Origin: Anaerotruncus colihominis
Lineage (GTDB): Bacteria; Bacillota; Clostridia; Oscillospirales; Ruminococcaceae
NCBI GenBank assembly: GCA_025146135.1
Contig: CP102255.1
Span: 744,001 to 808,000, forward strand
Direction: 5' to 3'
DNA: 64,000 bases
In this document: one piece after another, positions 56,935-64,000 of the stretch
How the letters are laid out: each line of letters opens with the position of its first letter
How positions within the stretch are numbered: position 1 is the first letter of the stretch
Translations under genes and position numbers: made by a program
Notes under the pieces: model-generated
The model's input: the letters and a program-made list of their open reading frames with translations, nothing else
Databases searched by the model: none
What the model was told of the DNA's origin: nothing

Positions 56935-57486
56935 ATGACAAAGGCAGTTCTGTTGGAGCAGTTAAGGCTTTTTACCGCCGAAGCCACAAAGGATTTGCTC
57001 CTTCCCGTGGCCCTGCAAAAAGAGGACCAAGAGCAGCCCCGGCCCCGGGCCGCCGGGGTATACCGGACGCGTTTGCCTGACAGCAAAGCGGCCAGGAAAA
57101 AAGCGCCTTACATTCTGCATCAGATCATCACAGGCAAGGATGTTCAGGCCCCCGGCCAGCGTCCCAACAATTCAGCCACCGTCCGCACCATCTTTTGCGT
57201 CTATCATCATGATGAACAAGAGGGCGGGCTTGCGCTGTTGAACCTTATGGAACGGCTGAGGATTGCTCTGTTGGAGCAAAGGAGCATCGGTAAGCAGTTT
57301 AGGCTTGATTTGGAAGCTGGGCTGGAAAGTCTGGTTTACCCCGAGGATACAGCTCCATATTACGCAGGAGAAATGATATCTGTATGGAAGCTCCCTGTTA
57401 TTGAAAGGAAGGCGCCTTATGGCAAGGAAGGAAATGATAATGTTAAACAACTCTGCCCAGGGACCTGTTTTGAAGCCCAAAGATAA
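56935..57486 (+). CDS. tail terminator-like protein
   Basis: A 183-residue protein at the position of the tail terminator. RTIFCVYHHDEQEGGLALLN and LMERLRIALLEQRSIGKQFR fit the family that caps the tail tube and joins it to the neck. Overlaps the next gene by about 68 bp. Confidence 0.6.
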   Translation: MTKAVLLEQLRLFTAEATKDLLLPVALQKEDQEQPRPRAAGVYRTRLPDSKAARKKAPYILHQIITGKDVQAPGQRPNNSATVRTIFCVYHHDEQEGGLALLNLMERLRIALLEQRSIGKQFRLDLEAGLESLVYPEDTAPYYAGEMISVWKLPVIERKAPYGKEGNDNVKQLCPGTCFEAQR

Positions 57487-57724
57487 CAGCTCTGGTTTTT
57501 ACTGTTATATCGGCCCAAGCATTACCGGCATTATCCAGCATGGAACTATCTGGCGAGGGAGCAGGACGGCCGCCCTGGCCGCTGCGGCGCCAGTTATCGA
57601 AAAATATCCCCTGGTCAAAACATTAATCGTATCAGGGGATGCGCTGCCCGAAGCCCGATTAAAAATTAAGAGGCCCGGCAATGCCCTGTACGTCAATTAC
57701 AGGAAAATTGCCGGGCTGCGCTAA
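57419..57724 (+). CDS. small phage tail protein
   Basis: Start at ATG 57419 (MARKEMIMLNNSAQG), 6 nt after AAAGGAAGG; 57440 is an alternative. The 101-residue product (YCYIGPSITGIIQHGTIWRG) resembles short proteins found directly before tail sheath genes in myoviruses. Function unknown. Confidence 0.6.
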   Translation: MARKEMIMLNNSAQGPVLKPKDNSSGFYCYIGPSITGIIQHGTIWRGSRTAALAAAAPVIEKYPLVKTLIVSGDALPEARLKIKRPGNALYVNYRKIAGLR

Positions 57725-57739
57725 GGAGGTCAAAATATC

Positions 57740-59173
57740 ATGGCGAATATGGGTATTCATGTCAATGAACAGGCCACGGCGGTCAGCACGCCCGTCGTGG
57801 CCAATTCCGGCATTCCATTTGTGGTCGGGCTGGCGCCGGGCCATTGCGCATCCAATCCTGCAAAGGCCAATTTGCCGGTGCTCTGCACCAGTTGGGCCGA
57901 GGCGGTGGAGAAGCTTGGTTTTTCCTATGACTGGGGAACTTATACCCTTTGCGAATTTATGTATTCCCATTTCCAGTTATTTGGATGCCAGCCGGTCATC
58001 TTCTGCAATGTATTGGATCCGGCAACCATGAAAAAAGAAGTCCAGGCGGCTGATCACGATGTCGTCGACCATAAGATCAGCCTGCCTTTCGGTATCATCA
58101 ATGATAACAGTCTGGTAGTACGCAGCGGTGAGGACGAATTGGAAAGGGATACGGATTACAGCGTCCTTTACGACGAAAAAAAGGGCGTCTGCATCGTAGA
58201 GCTGTTGAGTTCAAGCGACCATTACTCAGCGCAATCGCTCAATGTTGCCGGCAATACAGTGACGCCGGATACGGTAAGTGATACGGACATTGTGTCCGGC
58301 CTGGGCACAATCGACGCCTGCATGAACATCACAGGGGTAATCCCCGATCTGATCTGTGCGCCCGGTTTCTCGCATATCCCCGCCGTAGCGGCTGTTATGG
58401 CGGCCAAAGCCGCCGGTATCAACGGTTTATTCCGGGCCAAAGCCCTTGTTGACGTATTTACCGGAGATAACGGCGTCCGGGAAGTTTCCGGGCTGCTCGA
58501 TTGGAAAACCAAAAACAGCATGGTAGACGAAAACCAGATTGTATGCTGGCCAATGGTGAAGATGGGCGAATACAAATTCCATCTCTCTACACAAATGGCC
58601 GGGCTGATGGCGCAGACAGATGCCGGCAACAATGGCTGCCCGTATGAATCGCCGTCCAATAAGGCGCTGAAAATCGACGGATGCTGCCTGCTGGATGGGA
58701 CGGAAATCAATCTGACCTGGGAACAGGTACAGATGATCGCTGGAAATTACGGCATTGTAACGGCTCTGAATTTCATGTCTATAGGCTGGACGTTAAAAGG
58801 CAACTACACCGCCTGCTATCCCGGAAACAACGATGTGAAGGATTACTTTATCCCTGTTTCCAGGATGTTCGACTGGGTAGCAAATACCCTGATTCGGACC
58901 TATTGGAGCAAATTGGACAAACCGATGAACCGACGGCTCATAGATACTGTCCTGGATACCTGCAATATCTGGCTGAACGGACTGGTGGCTGACGAGCGTT
59001 TGTTGGGAGCCAGGGCGGAAGTGCCGGAGGATGAAAACCCTTTGGACGATTTATTGGCCGGCATTTTGCGTATTCATATCTATCTGACGCCGCCAAGCCC
59101 TGCGCAGGAAATTGATTTTACGCTTGAATACTCGGTCGACTATGCCACTGCGGCATTGCAGTCCGCCGGTTAA
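57740..59173 (+). CDS. contractile tail sheath protein
   Basis: A 477-residue protein of the myovirus sheath family (MANMGIHVNEQATAVSTPVV, ANSGIPFVVGLAPG at the start; a conserved C-terminal EIDFTLEYSVDYATAAL). Sheath shows that the particle has a contractile tail. AAGGAGG precedes ATG 57740. It contains the usual central insertion (about 130-200, residues acidic and rich in Asp/Glu). Confidence 0.9.
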   Translation: MANMGIHVNEQATAVSTPVVANSGIPFVVGLAPGHCASNPAKANLPVLCTSWAEAVEKLGFSYDWGTYTLCEFMYSHFQLFGCQPVIFCNVLDPATMKKEVQAADHDVVDHKISLPFGIINDNSLVVRSGEDELERDTDYSVLYDEKKGVCIVELLSSSDHYSAQSLNVAGNTVTPDTVSDTDIVSGLGTIDACMNITGVIPDLICAPGFSHIPAVAAVMAAKAAGINGLFRAKALVDVFTGDNGVREVSGLLDWKTKNSMVDENQIVCWPMVKMGEYKFHLSTQMAGLMAQTDAGNNGCPYESPSNKALKIDGCCLLDGTEINLTWEQVQMIAGNYGIVTALNFMSIGWTLKGNYTACYPGNNDVKDYFIPVSRMFDWVANTLIRTYWSKLDKPMNRRLIDTVLDTCNIWLNGLVADERLLGARAEVPEDENPLDDLLAGILRIHIYLTPPSPAQEIDFTLEYSVDYATAALQSAG

Positions 59174-59188
59174 AGGAGGCAATCGTAT

Positions 59189-59707
59189 ATGAGCAAACAG
59201 GCAGCATCCTACATCCAGCTTGAGCTTTACGAGGACAGTGTAAATCTGTTGGGCATTGCAAAAGTCAAACTGCCCGCAATTACATATCCGTGCGTCAATA
59301 TCGCCGGAGCCGGAATGATGGGCAACATGGAAGTACCGTTGTACGGTATGGTCGACGCCATGAGCATGACGATCAACTGGCTCAGCCCCACTCAGGACGC
59401 GGTACGGTTGGCAGCCCCGAAAAAGCACCAGTTGGATTTGCGGGTTGCGGAAGAATACTGGGATGTGGAAGCGGCAGAGGAAGGGATTTGGCCGGAAAAA
59501 TACGTTGTGATTGTCCGGCCGAAATCCACTGACCCCGGCACTGTAGCGCCTATGGCCGCTGCGGATACATCCGGTGAATATGCGGTGTATTATTATGCTG
59601 CCTACAGGGATGGGCAGCAACTGTGGGAAATCGACAAGCGCAATATGAAGTGCGTCATTATGGGGACGGATTATATGGCTGACGTTCGAAAAGCCCTCGG
59701 AAAATAA
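59189..59707 (+). CDS. major tail tube protein (P2 FII-like)
   Basis: A 172-residue protein. AAGGAGG precedes ATG 59189. KVKLPAITYPCVNIAGAGMM, MEVPLYGMVDAMSMTINWLS and the end NMKCVIMGTDYMADVRKALG match P2-type tail tube proteins. It polymerises inside the sheath. Confidence 0.9.
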   Translation: MSKQAASYIQLELYEDSVNLLGIAKVKLPAITYPCVNIAGAGMMGNMEVPLYGMVDAMSMTINWLSPTQDAVRLAAPKKHQLDLRVAEEYWDVEAAEEGIWPEKYVVIVRPKSTDPGTVAPMAAADTSGEYAVYYYAAYRDGQQLWEIDKRNMKCVIMGTDYMADVRKALGK

Positions 59708-59727
59708 ACGGACAAAGGAGTATTGTC

Positions 59728-60168
59728 ATGGATAACGAGAAAAAGACAAATGCAGCAGAAACCGGCGGAACAGCAGACGGCATGATTATGGATATGGCGG
59801 AAGCGGCGGAGAAGCTGGAACAGGAGGCCAAAAGAGCAGACGCCGATTATAGTTCCTATACCCATGTGTTCCAGCCTTCGTTTATTTATGAGGGCAGGAC
59901 CTACGATACGCTTACTTTTAACTGGGACACCCTGACGGGCAAAGACAGCCTGGCGATTGAAGCGGAAATGATGCTCAAGGGGAAAACGCTGATCCTGCCC
60001 GCGTACACCGGGGAATATTTGGTCGGCATGGCAGCCCGTGCCTGTACCTGTCGGGATGACAGCGGGAATCGAACCGTAAGTACAAATACAATTTGCGCCT
60101 TGCCGCTGAAAGATTTTCAGGCGATCTGTAACCGGGCGCGGAATTTTTTGCTGCGTGCGGGGTTGTAG
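59728..60168 (+). CDS. tail assembly chaperone (gpE-like), zero-frame product
   Basis: A 146-residue protein. YDTLTFNWDTLTGKDSLAIE and LKDFQAICNRARNFLLRAGL are characteristic of P2 E/Mu gp41-type tail chaperones, which hold the tape measure during tail building. Its end contains a -1 slippery site (60144-60150) that gives a longer version. Confidence 0.85.
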   Translation: MDNEKKTNAAETGGTADGMIMDMAEAAEKLEQEAKRADADYSSYTHVFQPSFIYEGRTYDTLTFNWDTLTGKDSLAIEAEMMLKGKTLILPAYTGEYLVGMAARACTCRDDSGNRTVSTNTICALPLKDFQAICNRARNFLLRAGL

Positions 60169-60344
60169 TCGGCGACGGCGGACTGTGGCTCCGCAAGCAA
60201 TGCCTGATTTTAGCAAAGTCGAACAGCACCCCCGCGTTTGATTGGCTGGATTTACCTCTGTCGGAATTTAAGGCATGGATTCAAGCGCATAACGCTGTAG
60301 CCGCAGAGGCGTCGGAAAGCCATAATCGACCCGTTCGAAATTAA
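60144..60344 (+). other. -1 programmed frameshift and E' extension
   Basis: T TTT TTG at 60144-60150 lies in the zero frame as aaT TTT TTG. A -1 slip gives FFAACGVVVGDGGLWLRKQC and DWLDLPLSEFKAWIQAHNAV, ending at TAA 60342-60344. The extended product is equivalent to P2 E+E' or lambda G-T, in which the extra domain binds the tape measure. Confidence 0.85.
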
Positions 60345-60354
60345 AAACAAAAGA

Positions 60355-60394
60355 GGGAGGCCAGGGGCAGATAGCCCTTGGCCTCCCCCTTTTT
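60355..60394 (+). terminator. intrinsic terminator just before the tape-measure gene
   Basis: GGGAGGCCAGGGGC and GCCCTTGGCCTCCC (one wobble pair in 14) around AGATA, then CCTTTTT. A strong intrinsic terminator inside the late tail operon, 11 bp after the chaperone stop and 25 bp before the next start. It would reduce downstream transcription unless late antitermination overrides it. Confidence 0.8.
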
Positions 60395-60418
60395 GCAGCC
60401 GGAGAAGGGAGGCGGCGT

Positions 60419-63400
60419 GTGGCCAGCAGGAAACCGTATGAAATGCTGTTTGCTTTAAACGCCCAAATGAACGGCAGTTTCAGCAGCACGCTATCGAAAG
60501 CACAGCAGGAATTTGTCAGACTGGGAAAAGAGATTCAAGGTTTAAGTAAAATTCAGTCAGATATTTCCGCTTATCAAAAACAGCAGGGCGCGATTGATGC
60601 TACCCAAACAAAATTGAATAATCTCCGGCAGCAAGAAGCGCTCCTGGTACAGCAGTTAAATGCGGCTAAGAGCGCGACAGAACAAGACGCCGCCGCTATT
60701 GCCGCTTTGGAACGGGAAAAATTGAAGCTGGAACAGCGGATCAGCAATACAAACGCGGCTTTGGAGCGGCAATCACAAAAATTATCGGACACAGGCGCGC
60801 GTCTGAAAGAAGCCGGGGTTGATACCGCCAATCTGTCACAGAAAGATGCGGAATTAACCGCCCGGATTAAAGAGCTGCAAGCCGAACAGGACAAAGCCGC
60901 CGAGGGCGCGACCAGTTTTGGCGAACGTTCCGTGCAGGCCATTGGCGCCGTACAGCAGGCGCTTATTGCCGCCGGCATAGCTGCGGCGCTGAAAAAAATA
61001 GCGGACGCCTATATGGAATGCGTTAAAATAGCCGGCGATTTTGAGGCGGGCATGTCAAATGTGGAGGCTTTGTCCGGGGCTACGGCCGCCGAAATGGAAC
61101 AATTGAGCGGCGTGGCCAAGGAATTGGGCGCTACAACCAAGTTTACCGCACAGGAAGCCGCTGACGCCATGGGCTATATGGCAATGGCAGGATGGGACGC
61201 CATAGATATGATGAATGGTATGGACGGCGTGATGCAGTTGGCGGCGGCCTCCGGCGAGGATTTGGCCATGGTATCGGATATTGTGACTGATAACCTTACT
61301 GCTTTTGGACTGACGGCTGCGGATACCGCTCATTTCTCCGATGTATTGGCAGCGGCGGCAACCAACTCCAACACAAACGTATCGATTATGGGTGAAACAT
61401 TCAAGCAATCCGCCAGTATTGCCGGTGCATTGGGATACTCCATCGAGGATGTGGCCGTGGCGGTGGGACTGATGGCCAATTCAGGCGTCAAAGGCAGTAT
61501 TGCCGGTACCGCTTTGAAAAACACCTTTAACGGCTTACTGGAAGGAGCAACACTGACCGGCGCGGCTTTCGGCGAGTATGAATACTCGGCAATCAAGGCT
61601 GACGGCACCATGAAAAGCTTTTCGAGCACCATCAATGAACTGCGCGTCTACTTTGACCAGATGACCGAAGCCGAACGCGTCAATAACGCCATGACCATTG
61701 CCGGGGCGCGCGGCTATAACGGCCTGCTGGCGATCCTGAATGCTGCTGATGAAGATTATGCCTCTTTGACCGACAGCATCAACAATTGCTCCGGTGCGGC
61801 GCAGCGCATGGCGTCGATTAAACTGGATAACATGAATGGACAACTGACCCTGATGAACTCCGCCTGGGAAGCATTGAGAACCACAATCGGGGAACAGTTT
61901 ATACCGGAAATGCGAGGGCTATATGAGATCGGAACGGATGTCTTAACTGGTCTTAACGAGTTTTCAAAAGCGAACCCTGGAATTGTAAAGGGAATTGCGG
62001 CGGGAGCCGCTGTAATCGGAAGTGTCACATTGGCTTTGACCGCTTATGCGGCGGGGGCCAAAATTGCGGCAGCGGCATCTGCCCTTCTATCTGCTTCTAT
62101 TCCTGGTGTCAATATTATTATGGGTGTGACGGCGGCGCTGGCTGGTATAACTGCCGCAGTTGTTGCTTTTACAGCGTCTGTCAATGAGGGCATCCCCTCC
62201 GTGAAGGAGCTGTCCGAGGCGGCGCGCGATGCGCAGGAGGCTATGGAACAGGCCAACGCTGCATACGACGAAACCGCCACACAGACGCTTGCCACGGCGC
62301 AGACCGCCCTAATCTACATCGACAGACTGGAGGAGATCGAGGCTGCCGCAGGCGGCGCGGTGAAAGAAAATCAGGAATACCACAATATTCTCGCCCTCCT
62401 TTCCCGCACAGTGCCGGAACTGGCCGACAGCATCGACCTTACAAATAATGCTATTGATGGCGGCACAGAAGCTCTCCGTGCAAATACGGAAGAATGGAAG
62501 CGCAACGCGGAGGCCCAGGCATACCAGGAATATCTCAATTCCTTATATGACCAGCACGGCGAGGTCACAAAGGAATACGTCGAAAACAGTATCAAGCGCA
62601 CCCAGGCGGAAATACATCTGGAGGAAGTAACAGAAAAGCGCAACGCCGTTCAGGAGCGTCTGAATGAGCTGAGCAAAGAATCCTATGATCAGGGCGGCAT
62701 GCTCACACAGGAATACTATGATCTGCAAAATTCACTGAACACATACAACGATGAGATCTATAAATCTGAACGTACCATTAAAAATCTGGACAAGGCCATT
62801 GCCGAAGATATCGAGACGATGGATTCCTTCCAAACTGAAATTGATGAAGCGGATAAAGCCTGGGAAAGGATAACCGACACCACCAAAGATATGACCGAGG
62901 CCGAGAAAGCCGCCGCGCAGCAGACACAGGAGTTTCAGCAGATTTTTGATGGCGTCACCGCATCGGCAGCGACGCTCACGGAGGCTTACAAAGCGACGTA
63001 TGAAGCCGCAATGGAATCCATACAGGGACAATACGCCCTGTGGGATATGGCCGCACCGGCTGTTGCAACCAGTGCAGGGAGCATCAATTCTGCCTTGGAA
63101 AGCCAGATCACCTATTGGCAGGCATATGACGCCAACCTGCAATCCCTGACAGAGCGCAGTGCCGAGATTGAGGGCCTGAGCGATGTCATCGCAAGCTTTG
63201 CCGATGGCAGCAAGGAGGGCGTGAACGCGGTTGCGGGCCTTGCCGCAGCAACTGACGAGGAATTGCGGGAAGTGGTCGCCAATTACAATGCCAATAAACA
63301 GGCAATGTCTGACGCGTCCAACAGTACTTCGATGCTGGTGAACGAGGTTCCCCAGGAAATAGACAAGCTGCAAAAAGAACTGGAGGACGGCGTTGCGGCT

Positions 63401-63910
63401 ATGAACCTTGGCTCCGAGGCGGCCGAGAGCGCCAGGGCTACAATTCAGGGGTACATCGACGGATTGGATGGTATGCATCCGGAGGTACAGGCCGCCTTCG
63501 CCCGTTTTGCACAGGCGGTGCCGCAAACTCCGGCCCTGCCGGGAAACGGATTTGCCCCGATCGCCTCTTTACATGGACGCGGATATGCTACTGGTACGGA
63601 ATCAGCGGAACCTGGCTTTGCTCTGGTAGGTGAAAAAGGACCGGAATTGATCTATTTTAATGGCGGGGAGAAAGTTGTGAACGCGGCACAAACCGCCGCC
63701 ATGCGGTCACAGCCTGCCATTTCCGCGCTGGTCCCGCCTGCCGGCGGCGCCAATTCCCCGGTTACAATCCAGGTTTCATTTAATATTCAGGGAACTGCCT
63801 CCCCGGAAACCGTAGCGTCCCTGCAAGAATTCGGAAGTGAATTTGCCGAACATGTCCTGGATGTTATCGAACAGCACAATATTGATGTTACAAGGAGGGC
63901 CTATCGATGA
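60419..63910 (+). CDS. tail tape-measure protein
   Basis: A 1163-residue protein starting with GTG 60419 after AAGGGAGG. N-terminal coiled coil (about 20-150), PhageMin_Tail domain (about 195-480, with FEAGMSNVEALSGATAAEME), two hydrophobic segments (about 520-590), further coiled coil and a C-terminal segment with GFALVGEKGPELIYFNGGEK, the usual tape-measure end motif. Its length sets the tail length, about 170 nm by the usual rule of 1.5 angstrom per residue, which is an estimate. Confidence 0.92.
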   Translation: MASRKPYEMLFALNAQMNGSFSSTLSKAQQEFVRLGKEIQGLSKIQSDISAYQKQQGAIDATQTKLNNLRQQEALLVQQLNAAKSATEQDAAAIAALEREKLKLEQRISNTNAALERQSQKLSDTGARLKEAGVDTANLSQKDAELTARIKELQAEQDKAAEGATSFGERSVQAIGAVQQALIAAGIAAALKKIADAYMECVKIAGDFEAGMSNVEALSGATAAEMEQLSGVAKELGATTKFTAQEAADAMGYMAMAGWDAIDMMNGMDGVMQLAAASGEDLAMVSDIVTDNLTAFGLTAADTAHFSDVLAAAATNSNTNVSIMGETFKQSASIAGALGYSIEDVAVAVGLMANSGVKGSIAGTALKNTFNGLLEGATLTGAAFGEYEYSAIKADGTMKSFSSTINELRVYFDQMTEAERVNNAMTIAGARGYNGLLAILNAADEDYASLTDSINNCSGAAQRMASIKLDNMNGQLTLMNSAWEALRTTIGEQFIPEMRGLYEIGTDVLTGLNEFSKANPGIVKGIAAGAAVIGSVTLALTAYAAGAKIAAAASALLSASIPGVNIIMGVTAALAGITAAVVAFTASVNEGIPSVKELSEAARDAQEAMEQANAAYDETATQTLATAQTALIYIDRLEEIEAAAGGAVKENQEYHNILALLSRTVPELADSIDLTNNAIDGGTEALRANTEEWKRNAEAQAYQEYLNSLYDQHGEVTKEYVENSIKRTQAEIHLEEVTEKRNAVQERLNELSKESYDQGGMLTQEYYDLQNSLNTYNDEIYKSERTIKNLDKAIAEDIETMDSFQTEIDEADKAWERITDTTKDMTEAEKAAAQQTQEFQQIFDGVTASAATLTEAYKATYEAAMESIQGQYALWDMAAPAVATSAGSINSALESQITYWQAYDANLQSLTERSAEIEGLSDVIASFADGSKEGVNAVAGLAAATDEELREVVANYNANKQAMSDASNSTSMLVNEVPQEIDKLQKELEDGVAAMNLGSEAAESARATIQGYIDGLDGMHPEVQAAFARFAQAVPQTPALPGNGFAPIASLHGRGYATGTESAEPGFALVGEKGPELIYFNGGEKVVNAAQTAAMRSQPAISALVPPAGGANSPVTIQVSFNIQGTASPETVASLQEFGSEFAEHVLDVIEQHNIDVTRRAYR

Positions 63911-64000
63911 AAAAGTACACAACCGTCCAGGGTGATATGTGGGACAGCATCGCCTACGCCCAGCTTGGGAATGCGGATTACGCCGATAAACTGATGAACG
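63907..64000 (+). CDS. tail protein X-like (partial)
   Basis: The window ends in this gene. The visible 31 codons (MKKYTTVQGDMWDSIAYAQL, NADYADKLMN) match P2 gpX, a small LysM-like baseplate protein. It overlaps the tape measure by 4 bp. Confidence 0.85.
   Translation, partial: MKKYTTVQGDMWDSIAYAQLGNADYADKLMN

Overview
The window reads as a chromosomal segment of a moderately GC-rich Firmicute, most like the gut Oscillospiraceae (Clostridia). The taxonomic hint comes from a selB-selC pair, a butyrate kinase, strong AGGAGG ribosome-binding sites and phage/ICE families typical of that group. The species cannot be fixed from the sequence alone.

Layout. 0-1.4 kb: end of selB, the UGA-decoding tRNA-Sec, a broken LysR gene and a small coiled-coil protein built on an 11-residue repeat. 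1.1-2.7 kb (minus): small protein, butyrate kinase and ACT-domain protein in one operon. 2.8-7.5 kb: a degraded zone with a frameshifted membrane-protein gene, pieces of IS1182-, IS110- and IS3-type elements, an intact two-gene chromate-type (CHR) transporter and a frameshifted IS3-family element. 7.5-16.6 kb (minus): a ten-gene catabolic operon headed by a PRD/EIIB-type regulator. It contains two related amidohydrolases, a small PRD protein, four poorly characterised proteins (SFCGS, DUF4312, DUF4311, DUF4310), a DgaE-like PLP ammonia-lyase and a DgaF-like KDGP aldolase. This suggests uptake and breakdown of an amino-sugar acid or a related compound, with the DUF proteins as the presumed membrane component.

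17.2-22.2 kb: a scrambled integrative-element remnant. It holds two hsdS specificity fragments in opposite orientation joined by 86-bp inverted repeats, a fragment of a replication-initiator-type protein, a frameshifted DUF4314 gene, a gene split by an intact-looking IS3-family element, and an ArdA-like antirestriction gene.

22.2 kb to the end: a prophage that runs off the right edge. Order: large serine integrase, MORN-repeat lipoprotein, CI-like repressor, divergent operator/promoter region and Cro-like gene; small early genes; a recombination/replication block (Sak4-like ATPase, PD-(D/E)XK nuclease, NinB-like protein, SSB, replisome organiser, DnaC-like loader, RecU); regulatory and DNA-binding proteins (FtsK-gamma domain, methyltransferase-like, Myb/SANT, ParB-like, ASCH, ArpU-like). 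Next comes an unexpected cassette of sodium:solute symporter, PAPS-reductase-like, ParB-like, IbrA-like and IbrB-like genes. The late genes follow: lambda-like head genes (Nu1/GpA terminase, lambda-type portal, ClpP-type protease with an internal scaffold start, gpD, gpE) and a contractile (P2/Mu-like) tail (sheath, tube, frameshifted chaperone, tape measure, gpX). The morphotype is therefore a myovirus with a lambda-style head. Two translational or transcriptional control sites stand out in the tail block: a T TTT TTG slippery site and a strong intrinsic terminator just before the tape-measure gene.

The best candidates for undescribed biology are the symporter/PP-loop/ParB cassette (43.2-47.6 kb), the DUF4310/4311/4312/SFCGS membrane system (10.8-13 kb) and the hsdS inversion remnant.
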